Shown here: in pieces, positions 51,814 to 60,839 of the stretch
How the letters are laid out: each line of letters starts with the position of its first letter
How positions within the stretch are numbered: the first letter of the stretch is position 1
Assembly: GCF_000814005.1 (NCBI RefSeq)
Contig: NZ_JWLK01000001.1
Coordinates: forward strand, 496,001 to 560,000
DNA: 64,000 bases
Origin: Ruegeria sp. ANG-S4
GTDB lineage: Bacteria; Pseudomonadota; Alphaproteobacteria; Rhodobacterales; Rhodobacteraceae
Reading direction: 5' to 3'
Notes under the pieces: model-generated
The model's database searches: none
Seen by the model: only the letters and a program-made list of their open reading frames with translations
What the model was told of the DNA's origin: nothing
Made by a program: the position numbers and the translations under genes

Positions 51814-52141
51814 ATGACAGCCAAAAAACTGAGTTTCTGCCTCTCTGTCTGAGCAGTTGGTGCAGGCGCCACTTTATTGTCCTGAAACATCTGTAAAAAA
51901 CCAATCAGCGGCGGTTGTTATTCCTTCGAAAGTCGAAACACATTGTAGCATCAAAGGGTTTTGGTCCAGGTGCTCGGCAAGGCGGTTCTAATGACGCCGT
52001 TTGTTGAGTTTTCTCGATATCGGTGTTGATCTGATCCTATAGCCAGGTTTTTGGTTGCCGGATTGGCAGTAGCCTTAAGGCACACTATCTGCGCTGCACC
52101 ATGCATTGACCCGCGCTCTGTTGGGATGTGATGGTTTTTGA
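51814..52141. other. intergenic stretch, nothing recognised
   Basis: About 330 bases with stops in all frames. No hairpin or repeat stood out. Probably contains the promoter of the amine oxidase gene. Confidence 0.4.
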
Positions 52142-53299
52142 ATGATCAATCGAAGAAGATTCACAAGCGCGACGCTGGCTTTTGCAGCGGCAAGCCCAAA
52201 CATCTTGCGGGCGGGGCGGCCTAACGGTGTTGTGGTTGTCGGAGCCGGAGCCGCCGGCTTAACGGCGGCTTACCACCTGAGGCGCGCGGGACTTGATGTG
52301 CAGTTGCTGGAAGCGTCAAATCGGTGGGGCGGGCGGATTCGGCGGCTTTCGGGCTTCTGTGATGTTCCATTGGACCTTGGCGCAGAATGGATTCACGACG
52401 ACCCAACGGTGTTGGGTGAGATCATTGGTCAGGGGGCAGACACGCTGGGCATTGCAACCCTTGAGTACCGACCGGAAACCTACCAGTTCTGGCAGAACGG
52501 GCGGCTGCGTGATTTCAACCTGCTGCGTCATGCCTACGCCGAGGTAAAGTTCTATGACACAACCTGGTACGGCTTCTTTGAGCGCTTTGTGCTGCCAAGT
52601 GTCAAAGACACGCTTCGTTTGAACACTCCGGTAAGCCTCGTCGATCTGAGTGGTGATGGCGTTGCGGTGCGGACAATTTCGGGACAGGTTTTTCAAGCCG
52701 ACAAAGTGCTGGTCACAGCGCCGCTCTCGATCTTGCAAACGGGGCAGATCATAATCTCTTCTGCGGCGACCAAGGCGCGGTTAAAAGAGCTTCGTAACAT
52801 CCAGTTCGGTGTTGGCTTCAAGGTCTTCATGAAATTCCGTGAGCGTTTCTATCCCGACATTCTGTTTGAAGGATCGCGGCTGAGTGCGCTGTCCGATGGC
52901 TGGAATGAGAAAACCTATTATGACGCGGCCTTCGGCAAGCCCACGGATGAAAACCTTTTGGGGCTTTTTACGGCTTGGGACACGCCAATTCCAAGGTCTG
53001 CCCTGAGCCGGCCAGAGTTGGTCCAGGACGTTTTGCTGGAACTGGAAGAGATGTTTGGCGATGTCGTAGGCCAAAGCCTCGTTTCAGCGCAGGCGCAAAA
53101 CTGGACCAAGGAGCCTTTCATAGAAGGCAGTTATTCGATGTCCAACTTCGGATCGTCGGACATACATGACATCCTGTCGCCGGTTTCGAACAAGCTCTAT
53201 TTCGCGGGTGAGGCATTGGGGGGCGAGGCCCAATCCACGGTGCATGGCGCGGCGTTTTCTGCGATCGATACGGTCAGGGCCATTCTTGACCGTCAATAG
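52142..53299 (+). CDS. flavin-containing amine oxidase-like protein
   Basis: 385 residues. N-terminus INRRRFTSATLAFAAA resembles a twin-arginine signal. FAD motif VVVGAGAAGLTAAYHLRRAG, then LLEASNRWGGRIRR, LDLGAEWIH, and the C-terminal FAD-contact YFAGEALGGEAQSTVHGAAFSA. This is the monoamine/polyamine oxidase family; at 385 residues it is shorter than average. Substrate not readable. Monocistronic. Confidence 0.86.
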   Translation: MINRRRFTSATLAFAAASPNILRAGRPNGVVVVGAGAAGLTAAYHLRRAGLDVQLLEASNRWGGRIRRLSGFCDVPLDLGAEWIHDDPTVLGEIIGQGADTLGIATLEYRPETYQFWQNGRLRDFNLLRHAYAEVKFYDTTWYGFFERFVLPSVKDTLRLNTPVSLVDLSGDGVAVRTISGQVFQADKVLVTAPLSILQTGQIIISSAATKARLKELRNIQFGVGFKVFMKFRERFYPDILFEGSRLSALSDGWNEKTYYDAAFGKPTDENLLGLFTAWDTPIPRSALSRPELVQDVLLELEEMFGDVVGQSLVSAQAQNWTKEPFIEGSYSMSNFGSSDIHDILSPVSNKLYFAGEALGGEAQSTVHGAAFSAIDTVRAILDRQ

Positions 53300-53358
53300 G
53301 TTTGGCGACTTCCGTGGGATGCCAAACTCTGCGCGCAGCGCGTCAGCGTTTGGCAGTA

Positions 53359-54273
53359 TCACGCAATACCCATCGGTGGTTTTTGAGCGTCCCCCCAACG
53401 CCGAGGGGATTGGCCGTACATCCGTTTGAACTCGCGGCTGAACTGAGAGGGGCTGACATAGCCTACGTCCATCGCCGCCTGGTTCACGGACACACCTCCG
53501 GCAATCATCATTGCCGCGTTGTTCAGGCGCATGGTTTTCACAAATTGGATCGGCGCCATGGTCGTCACTTGTTTGAATTTTCGATGAAATGCGGCGCGGC
53601 TCATGCCTGCATGTGCCGCCAAATCGTCGATGGACATCGGCGTACCCAAATGGGCTGAAACATGCGCGATAGACCGTGCAATTGCATTTCCTGCGCCAAA
53701 GGCCCGCCTTGCGAACATGCCTGCTTCGCCTTTCAGGATCGCATAGTACAGCTCTTGCAACCGCCCATCTCCCAGGATCGCTGTATCGGTTTGGTGGCCC
53801 CCGAGGCGCAGTAGCCGCAGCAGTGCTTCGGTGAAGTCGTTATCCCACCTTGCAAGCCGGATGCTCTGGTCGCGTAGTGTACCATTAAACGGGGGCAGGG
53901 TGCCTCCGGCGTTTTCCATCTCCATAGCGAGGTGGGACATCACGCGTGTGTCCAACGAGATTAGAACGCCGTAAAGCGGGTTTTGGGGTGACGCGGAAGG
54001 TGTGCCCGCCTTCACCGGCAGCGACATTGGGCAGCACAGATATTTGGTGTCGTCATAAAAATATCTGCGCCCGTCCAACACGGCCTCTTTTGCCCCGGCT
54101 ACGATGGCTACGACACAAGGCTCGTAGACGGCTGGTACACAAGGAATCGCTTGAGTGGCCCGAAACAGACGTACGCCTTTGATACCGGTTTCCGTCAGAC
54201 CATCTTCGCCAGCTTGGCCCATGATCAGCTGTTTGATCTCGTCTTTGTGCATGCGTCGATCAAAGCGCATCAT
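53359..54273 (-). CDS. AraC-family regulator
   Basis: 304 residues. N-terminal AraC-ligand domain (AraC_N type: EPCVVAIVAGAKEAVLDGRRYFYDDTKYLCC, VLISLD) and two C-terminal helix-turn-helices, SIDDLAAHAGMSRAAFHRKFKQVT and SVNQAAMDVGYVSPSQFSREFKRMYG. Divergent from the SDR at 54409, which it probably controls. Confidence 0.9.
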   Translation of the reverse strand: MMRFDRRMHKDEIKQLIMGQAGEDGLTETGIKGVRLFRATQAIPCVPAVYEPCVVAIVAGAKEAVLDGRRYFYDDTKYLCCPMSLPVKAGTPSASPQNPLYGVLISLDTRVMSHLAMEMENAGGTLPPFNGTLRDQSIRLARWDNDFTEALLRLLRLGGHQTDTAILGDGRLQELYYAILKGEAGMFARRAFGAGNAIARSIAHVSAHLGTPMSIDDLAAHAGMSRAAFHRKFKQVTTMAPIQFVKTMRLNNAAMMIAGGVSVNQAAMDVGYVSPSQFSREFKRMYGQSPRRWGDAQKPPMGIA

Positions 54274-54408
54274 AATGGCTCATTCAACAGCTCTGATACA
54301 ATCGGGCAAAAATTAGAGGCAAAATGATCTATTCATGCACGCCAATGAGACATAATTGCATTTCCGAAATAGCAGCTCATAGACGCAGATGGAATAAGGA
54401 ATTAGGCC

Positions 54409-55359
54409 ATGCCGGACACGACATTTGGACCCAAAGGCTGGACACCGGAACGCCTCGGCAACCTTAAAGGAAAAGCCTTTTTGATCACCGGTGCCAACGC
54501 AGGCGCCGGATATCAGGCGGCCCGGACGCTTTTGAGCAAAGACGCCAAAGTCGTCATGCTGAACCGCTCGGTCGAGAAGTCGAAGGCCGCCATTTCGAAC
54601 CTCAAGAACGAATTCGGTGAAACGGCAGAAGTGAGTTTCGTCAGAATGGATCTCGCCTCGCTCGCAAGCGTGCGCGAAGCCGCAGCGGAAATCCAAAGGA
54701 CCGTCCCAAGTATTGACGCCCTGATCTGCAATGCTGCAATCGCCCAGGTGCCAACGCAGCGGTTTACCGAGGATGGTCATGAAAGCATGCTTGGCACCAA
54801 CCACTACGGCCACTTTCTGTTATGCGGGCTCTTGTTTGAACGGATTGAGGCGTCGAAAGGACGGATCGTTGTTGTCAGCAGCCTAGGGTACAACATGGGG
54901 ATCAAGACGATCCAGTTCGATGACTTGAACTGGGACAAGAACTACCACCAAAACCGCACGTATTGTCAAAGCAAGCTGGCGCAGATGATGTTTGCCTACG
55001 AGTTGCAGGACAGGCTTGTCGAATCTGGCAAAACAGGTGTCGAGGTTTATGTCTGTCATCCCGGCGCTTCGCGCACGTCCCTTGTCAAAACCAGTGCCGA
55101 TCTGAAAACGCGCGTCATGTTTGGCATCATGTCGGTTTTGCCAATCGTGCAATCGGCCGAGAAAGGGTCGTGGCCCGAAGTCATGTGCGCGACGGCGGCT
55201 GGTTTGGATCAACGCGCGCTTTACGGCCCTACCGGCTTTTTGGAGTTTGTCGGCCCGGTTGGTCGAGGCACACTTCACGCCCACGCATGTGACAAGGCGG
55301 TCATGACTAGACTCTGGAAAGTATCCGAAAACGCGACGGGGCTAACCTGGCAGTTTTGA
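54409..55359 (+). CDS. SDR oxidoreductase, retinol-dehydrogenase-like
   Basis: 316 residues. Cofactor site GANAGAGYQAA, MLNRSVEKSKAA and catalytic YCQSK with Ser in VVSSLGYN. Length and layout follow the RDH/WWOX group that reduces aldehydes or ketones with NADPH. Convergent with the RND efflux gene. The AraC regulator is divergent upstream. Confidence 0.88.
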   Translation: MPDTTFGPKGWTPERLGNLKGKAFLITGANAGAGYQAARTLLSKDAKVVMLNRSVEKSKAAISNLKNEFGETAEVSFVRMDLASLASVREAAAEIQRTVPSIDALICNAAIAQVPTQRFTEDGHESMLGTNHYGHFLLCGLLFERIEASKGRIVVVSSLGYNMGIKTIQFDDLNWDKNYHQNRTYCQSKLAQMMFAYELQDRLVESGKTGVEVYVCHPGASRTSLVKTSADLKTRVMFGIMSVLPIVQSAEKGSWPEVMCATAAGLDQRALYGPTGFLEFVGPVGRGTLHAHACDKAVMTRLWKVSENATGLTWQF

Positions 55360-55434
55360 GTATGCTGACTCGCACTTAAGTGCTGCCTCCATTGCAACAT
55401 CAGGGCTCCTCTTGATCGAAGGTGAACAAGAGCC

Positions 55435-58400
55435 TCATTCTGCTGCCAGCGATACCACTGATTTGCTTGGTTGCGCTCTATCAGACTCAAACATCTGCGT
55501 TCGTTTGAACTTACCCTGGTAAACAAGGGCAAACACCGGCGGTGTGAAATAGAACGACACTACGGTCGACAACAAGACCCCTCCGGCAATCGCCACGGCA
55601 AAAGGCGGCCAAAAGGCGCCACCGCCAAGGATCAGCGGAAGGAAACCACCAAACGTTGTCACCGTGGTCGAGATGATGTGCCGGCTCGAGCCGGTGACGA
55701 CCCGCGCCATCGCATTTCGGTCGCCGCGACTTGCCTTAGGGTCTTGTTGCAAACCGGTCAGGATAATAATGGCGGCATTGATAGAAACGCCGATCGAACC
55801 AATCACACCAATGATGGCCTGAATGCCAAAGGGAAACTGCATGACCGCCAGCGACAGCATGGAAAGCCCGGCAGAAAGAACGCAGACAACCAAAGTCACC
55901 AGCGTCAGGCGGAACGAGTTGAACGTCAGAACAATCGTCGCGATCGACAATGTGACGATCAATCCAACCGAGGCCATCAGATTTCCCACGGTATTGGACC
56001 GCGCATCGCTGTCTCCACCCAGCGACATCGTATAGCCTGAAGGCAGCGCAAACCCGGACGCATCAAGTGCCGTCAACACATCCCCAAGCGCCTCTTCAGG
56101 CAGAACGCCGGGCACAATAAACGCCTGAATCGTGTTTTCGCGCACGCCGTCCGTTCGGGTTATGACGCTTTCCGCAGGTTCGATGATGGGCTCCGCCAAC
56201 TCTGATAGTGGAACAGCCGGAAAGACACCGGTTGCCGAGGCCGCCGCCGCGTTTGGCAGGAGAATGGGCATGCTGACGATCGTGCTAAGGTCCGAGCGGA
56301 TTTCGTCGCCCAGCCGAACGCGAACCGGCAGTTGCTCGGTCCCTTCGATCAGCGATCCGCCGGTAATCCCGACAAGCGCGGTATCCAGTTGACCTGCGAT
56401 GTCAGCGACGTCCAGCCCAAGCAAACGCGCCTTGACCTCGTCGATTTCAAACCGGATCTGAGGGTTCCCGCCGTTGACGCTGGCCCGCGCTTGGGTCACC
56501 AGGTCTAAGTTGGCCATGATCGACCGCACCTCATCACCCAAATTGCGAAGTACGGCGATGTCTTGCCCTTGAATTTTCACCTCAACCGGCGCTGCGACCG
56601 GGGGGCCTTGCACAAGATTTCGCACTATGATCTGCGCGTCCGGGAAATCCGTGTCCAGCTGGCTTTGCAATGCCCCCACAAGCCGCGCGGCGTCGTCAGC
56701 GGTCTCGGTGGTGATCATGGCTTGCGCGAACCCCGGCTCGCGCGAGCGGTTGCCGACGATGTTGTAATAGAATGCCGGACCAGACTCTCCAACCGTCCAA
56801 TACACGCTGGTGACACCGGCGTCGGCCAACAGTATCTCATCGATTTCCCGCGCGGTTGCTTCCGTGCTGGCGATGGATGTTCCGCCCGGCATATCGACCT
56901 CGATATAGAACTGGTTTCGGTCCACGCCGGGAAAGAACTGCGCTGTCAGCGTCGGAAACGCGGCAAAGCCGAGCACCGGCAGGATCAGTGCGAGCGCGAT
57001 GGATCGAACCGGGTTGGCAACGGACAGGCGGATGGAAGCTTCGAACAATCGCGCAAGCGGGGGGATGCTGATACCCCGGCTGAGCATACCGGCGTCGGTT
57101 CTGTCAGAAAGGACCCACCCGGCAATTGCAGGCGTGACAGTAAGCGCAACGAACAACGACCAAACCAGCATGAGAACCACGGCGATGGCGATGGCACCGA
57201 CGAAGTCACCGGCAGGACCGGGCAGCAGGATCATCGGCATGAAGGCCAGGGCTGTTGTAACAGTCGACGCCAATAGCGGCGCGGCCAGACGGCGAACAGC
57301 GTCCCGCACAGCGGCAATACGCTCCATCCCTTCCTGCAAGCGCCGCCGGATCTCGTCGGTCATCACAATCGCCGCGTCAACGAGCAATCCCAGGGCGACG
57401 ATCAGACCGGTGACGGACATCTGGTGGATTGGCAGACCGATCATGTTCATTGTTGCCAACGTTGCCAAAGACACGACGGGCAGAACCAAGGCCACAATGG
57501 CGGCGGCGCGGAACCCAAGCGTGATGAACAAAACGGCGACGACAAGCGTCACCCCGATGGCCATGTTGATCCCGACTTCTGTCAGACGATCAGTTGTGTA
57601 CTGGCTTTGGTCGAACAGCAGAAGCTCTTCGATGCCCAACGGGACCGACGCGGCGCCAGCTTCGAGTTCTTCGCGCAGGAAACCCGTCCATCGGTCGATC
57701 TGGACGCCGTCTTGTGCCAGGACCCCAACCAGTACAGCGGGCCTGCCATTGGCAAAGGCGATTGAGGATTGCGGGTTCCGTGCGCCCCTGTCCACGCTGG
57801 CTATGTCGCCCAACTGGACCACTGCACCGTCGTCACTTTCCCGCAAGACTATGTTTCGCAAACGGTCGAGCGTTTCGATTTCACCGCTGATATTGATGGT
57901 CAAATCGACGTCGGATTGCAGCCGACCGGATTGAACCTTTCCATCCGCTTCGGCAATGCGCCGGGAAATCTCGGCAGCACTCAGCCCCAGCGCGGCCGCC
58001 TTGTCCATATCCACACTGACCAGAACTTCTTCTTCAGGCTGACCGAAGTAATCCACTGCGCGTGTGGCGGGGATGGCCCGCAACCGGTCGCCCAAAGCTT
58101 CGGCATGACGCGAAAGCAACGTAACCGGATAGTCCGCATCGTCCGCCGCGACCGCGATGACCGCGGAATAGGCTGAGATACCTTCGGCGTCGAATTCGGG
58201 CGGAAGAACCCCGGCTGGAAAACTCTGCGTTGCGTCATCGACCGCGTCGCGCGCTTCGGCCCAGACCTGTTCGATAGTTGCCTCGTCCAATGTTTCCAGC
58301 AACTCCACCGACACCACCGAAACGCCGGATCGGGACACCGAACTCACTTCGTCGACCTCGGCGATTTTTCGAAGTTCTTCTTCGATCTCAGCGGTTACAA

Positions 58401-58578
58401 GGGCTTCGACCCGCTCGGGATCTGCGCCCGGGAACTGGGTTGTCACGGTCGCGAAAAGGTTCGTGATTGTTGGGTCCTCCTGCCGACCCAGTGACAGGAA
58501 TGACGACAGGCCGGCAGAGACCAAAACCAAAACAATCAGCGCGACCAGTCTGGGGTGACGAAAGGTGAGGGTTTCCAT
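55435..58578 (-). CDS. RND efflux transporter, inner-membrane pump
   Basis: 1047 residues, twelve predicted helices and two large periplasmic loops, as AcrB-like HAE/RND pumps. N-terminus RHPRLVALIVLVLVSAGLSSFLSLGRQEDPT. In the proton-relay helix TM4 the usual DD pair reads D401-A402 (GLLVDAAIVMTDE), and the matching helix in the C-terminal half has INAAII without the Lys of AcrB. So the relay differs from the classical one. Starts 12 bases after the adaptor stop. Regulated by the divergent TetR through the operator at 59777. Confidence 0.92.
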   Translation of the reverse strand: METLTFRHPRLVALIVLVLVSAGLSSFLSLGRQEDPTITNLFATVTTQFPGADPERVEALVTAEIEEELRKIAEVDEVSSVSRSGVSVVSVELLETLDEATIEQVWAEARDAVDDATQSFPAGVLPPEFDAEGISAYSAVIAVAADDADYPVTLLSRHAEALGDRLRAIPATRAVDYFGQPEEEVLVSVDMDKAAALGLSAAEISRRIAEADGKVQSGRLQSDVDLTINISGEIETLDRLRNIVLRESDDGAVVQLGDIASVDRGARNPQSSIAFANGRPAVLVGVLAQDGVQIDRWTGFLREELEAGAASVPLGIEELLLFDQSQYTTDRLTEVGINMAIGVTLVVAVLFITLGFRAAAIVALVLPVVSLATLATMNMIGLPIHQMSVTGLIVALGLLVDAAIVMTDEIRRRLQEGMERIAAVRDAVRRLAAPLLASTVTTALAFMPMILLPGPAGDFVGAIAIAVVLMLVWSLFVALTVTPAIAGWVLSDRTDAGMLSRGISIPPLARLFEASIRLSVANPVRSIALALILPVLGFAAFPTLTAQFFPGVDRNQFYIEVDMPGGTSIASTEATAREIDEILLADAGVTSVYWTVGESGPAFYYNIVGNRSREPGFAQAMITTETADDAARLVGALQSQLDTDFPDAQIIVRNLVQGPPVAAPVEVKIQGQDIAVLRNLGDEVRSIMANLDLVTQARASVNGGNPQIRFEIDEVKARLLGLDVADIAGQLDTALVGITGGSLIEGTEQLPVRVRLGDEIRSDLSTIVSMPILLPNAAAASATGVFPAVPLSELAEPIIEPAESVITRTDGVRENTIQAFIVPGVLPEEALGDVLTALDASGFALPSGYTMSLGGDSDARSNTVGNLMASVGLIVTLSIATIVLTFNSFRLTLVTLVVCVLSAGLSMLSLAVMQFPFGIQAIIGVIGSIGVSINAAIIILTGLQQDPKASRGDRNAMARVVTGSSRHIISTTVTTFGGFLPLILGGGAFWPPFAVAIAGGVLLSTVVSFYFTPPVFALVYQGKFKRTQMFESDRAQPSKSVVSLAAE

Positions 58579-58590
58579 GGCGCGTCTCCC

Positions 58591-59751
58591 TCACTGACCG
58601 TCGTCGAATGACACGCGCTGACCGACGGTCACACGTTGCGGGCCCTGGTCGATCAGAACGGTGCCATCCGGAAATACGCCTCTGACAAAAACGCGCTCAT
58701 CTTCGGCGTGAAGCACTTCGACGGTTGCGACGCGTACCGTCTTTTGCGCATCCGCAACCAGAAGGGTCCATTGACCGCGCGAGCCTTCCTTGAGCGATGT
58801 TGTGGGTACCCATGTCCCGGCCCCTTCGACAGGATCGTTGACATGCACGCGTGCGGTCTGCCCGAAGGCCACATCCAGCCCGTCTTCCAGATCGAACAAC
58901 GCCGTCCGGGTGCGCGTCAGCGGATCGATATCTGGCCTCAGAGTTGCAAGAGTTGCCCGGTAGTTGGTACCTGCTATTTCGATTTCGACATCGGACAAAA
59001 GCGTGTGGTCCACATCGAGTGGGATTCCGATCCGCACCTGCGGCGAAACAACCTCGACCATGCCCAGCACCAGCTCGCCCGCGCGCAGCGTCTCTCCGCC
59101 ATCGACGTGACGAGAAGTGATCTGACCCGCAAAAGGCGCCTCGATACTGGATTTTTCAATGCGGACCGTGACATCGCGCAGCGCGGCGTCCAGCTCACCA
59201 ATTCTGGACAGCAGCTCGTCTTGCAAGGCGACAGCTTCGTCCAATCGCGCCTGGCTTGTGAATCCTTGTTCGATGAGCTTTGCGTTTCGCTCGACGGTTT
59301 TCTGGGCAAAATCCAATTGAGCCGCTATCGCATCGCGCGAGGCGGTGAGACGATCACGCTCGACCTCCAGCAACGCGATATCCAGTGTGGCCAGCAACTG
59401 GCCTTTGGCAACTTCGTCGCCTTCATCGACCAGAATGTCTTCCAGTCTGCCATTCAGCTCGAACGAAACATCGGCAGAGCGTTGAGGTTCAACCTGACCG
59501 ATGAAGACACGGTCAACGATATAAGTATTCTCTTGCGTGATCGGTGTTACGGACACCGGCGTCACGGCTGCTGCATCCGGGGCAGGTACCGCGTCCGCCC
59601 TTCGGGCCAATTCGGATGAACCGAAGTAAACCGCAGTTGCTGCGACGGCAATGACGCAGATTGTCAGTCCAAGCCGAATCCCACCATGAAAGAGGCGCGC
59701 AATCAGGCTTCGCTTGGCAACGGGAGAAGACGGAATATCAGGATTCGGCAT
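58591..59751 (-). CDS. RND periplasmic adaptor (membrane fusion protein)
   Basis: 386 residues. One N-terminal transmembrane anchor (GLTICVIAVAATAVYFG at about 28-45), then RSADVSFELNGRLEDILVDEGDEVAKGQLLATLD, the lipoyl half, a coiled-coil hairpin (about 110-180), and a beta-barrel domain. It links the RND pump to an outer-membrane channel, which is not encoded in the window. Confidence 0.9.
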   Translation of the reverse strand: MPNPDIPSSPVAKRSLIARLFHGGIRLGLTICVIAVAATAVYFGSSELARRADAVPAPDAAAVTPVSVTPITQENTYIVDRVFIGQVEPQRSADVSFELNGRLEDILVDEGDEVAKGQLLATLDIALLEVERDRLTASRDAIAAQLDFAQKTVERNAKLIEQGFTSQARLDEAVALQDELLSRIGELDAALRDVTVRIEKSSIEAPFAGQITSRHVDGGETLRAGELVLGMVEVVSPQVRIGIPLDVDHTLLSDVEIEIAGTNYRATLATLRPDIDPLTRTRTALFDLEDGLDVAFGQTARVHVNDPVEGAGTWVPTTSLKEGSRGQWTLLVADAQKTVRVATVEVLHAEDERVFVRGVFPDGTVLIDQGPQRVTVGQRVSFDDGQ

Positions 59752-59776
59752 TTGGGGACCTCATCAAGTTAGTGTC

Positions 59777-59792
59777 TCTAACATATGTTAGA
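59777..59792. promoter_or_regulatory. TetR operator before the RND operon
   Basis: TCTAACATATGTTAGA is a perfect 16-bp palindrome in the 87-bp divergent gap. On the minus strand TTGTCA and TATGTT with 18-bp spacing form a candidate promoter whose -10 lies inside the palindrome. Confidence 0.8.
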
Positions 59793-59838
59793 AGTTCTCA
59801 CTTTGACAAGTGATACGTGATCTGCCACATCTTGGATC

Positions 59839-60480
59839 ATGACGACCACAAAAAACATTTCGACAACAGGCACCCAGTTTGAAGGCCAGCCGGTGGGCAA
59901 GAAAGCCTACCATCACGGCGATCTGCGCGCGGCATTGATCGAAGCGACCCGACAATTGGTCGAAAGCAAAGGACCCGACAGTTTTTCCGTGTCCGACGCG
60001 TGCAGACTGGCCGGAGTTTCCACTGCGGCACCCTATAAACACTTCAAAGATAAGACAGAAATGCTGGTTGCTGTCGTTCTTGAAGGTATGCAGCGACACC
60101 GCGCGAACATGCTGGCGGCCCTGGAAGGCATTCCCGAAGCGTCGCCAGAGCGGATTACAGCGATAGGCATGGAATACGTTGCGTTCGCCCTGAATGAGCC
60201 GGGGATCTTTCGCCTCAAATTCGGGGGGTTCACAGATCGGATTTCCGATCCCCGGCTGGAAGAAGGCGGGCAACAGAGTTTTGGAATTCTATTGTCGGAA
60301 GTCGCAAAATGTCGCGGAGAGACGGGAATCACCGAAGATGTTCGCCGCCGTGGTTTTCTGCTCTGGAGCTTTGTTCACGGCCTCTCGTTTATTCTGCACA
60401 ATCAAGGTCTGGCGGACAAAGGCGGCGAGTTCGATCTGCATGACCTGTTGGAAGATGTTTCCGAACGAATGCTGAGTTAG
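59839..60480 (+). CDS. TetR-family repressor of the RND pump
   Basis: 213 residues. HTH: ALIEATRQLVESKGPDSFSVSDACRLAGVSTAAPYKHFKDKTEML, preceded by YHHGDLR, a motif frequent in this TetR subgroup; C-terminal TetR_C-like domain. Divergent from the adaptor gene; the palindrome between them is the obvious target. Inducer likely a pump substrate. Confidence 0.9.
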   Translation: MTTTKNISTTGTQFEGQPVGKKAYHHGDLRAALIEATRQLVESKGPDSFSVSDACRLAGVSTAAPYKHFKDKTEMLVAVVLEGMQRHRANMLAALEGIPEASPERITAIGMEYVAFALNEPGIFRLKFGGFTDRISDPRLEEGGQQSFGILLSEVAKCRGETGITEDVRRRGFLLWSFVHGLSFILHNQGLADKGGEFDLHDLLEDVSERMLS

Positions 60481-60523
60481 AAGTTTTGCGCTTAGCAAAT
60501 CTGCGGTTCTCGAACCTATCAAA

Positions 60524-60545
60524 AAAACACTTTATCGTGTGTTTT
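60524..60545 (+). terminator. terminator after the TetR gene
   Basis: AAAACAC and GTGTTTT pair over an 8-base loop, preceded by further A and ending in T4. The A-rich/T-rich flanks suggest an intrinsic terminator. Confidence 0.55.
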
Positions 60546-60839
60546 AGTCCCTTCGGGCAATTCTGACTGTCGCCGCGCGTCGACCGCGGCTTTCTTCGTG
60601 GGTTTCCCCCCGATTGATGGAAGGACGCCCCAGAGCAGGAATTTGTTGACGGGCTTGGTCCAACTCGTGCAAAGCTGCGTTCTGCAAGGCAAAGGAAACG
60701 GATCATGCTGATCGTTGTGTCCAACCCAATGATGCGCCGCGCCACGGGTGCGGATCTTGTCGCCTAAGCGGCATCTGCGCCGACCCGCTTGACGATCGGC
60801 CTTTGGGCCGCCCTGCAGATTTAATCAACAGACCTGTGC
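60546..60839. other. leader region of hyuAB with a 20-codon frame
   Basis: About 290 bases. A short frame at 60705-60767 (MLIVVSNPMMRRATGADLVA) has AAAGGAAACGG upstream and could be a leader peptide, but no pause or attenuator structure was seen. Otherwise no gene. Confidence 0.35.
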
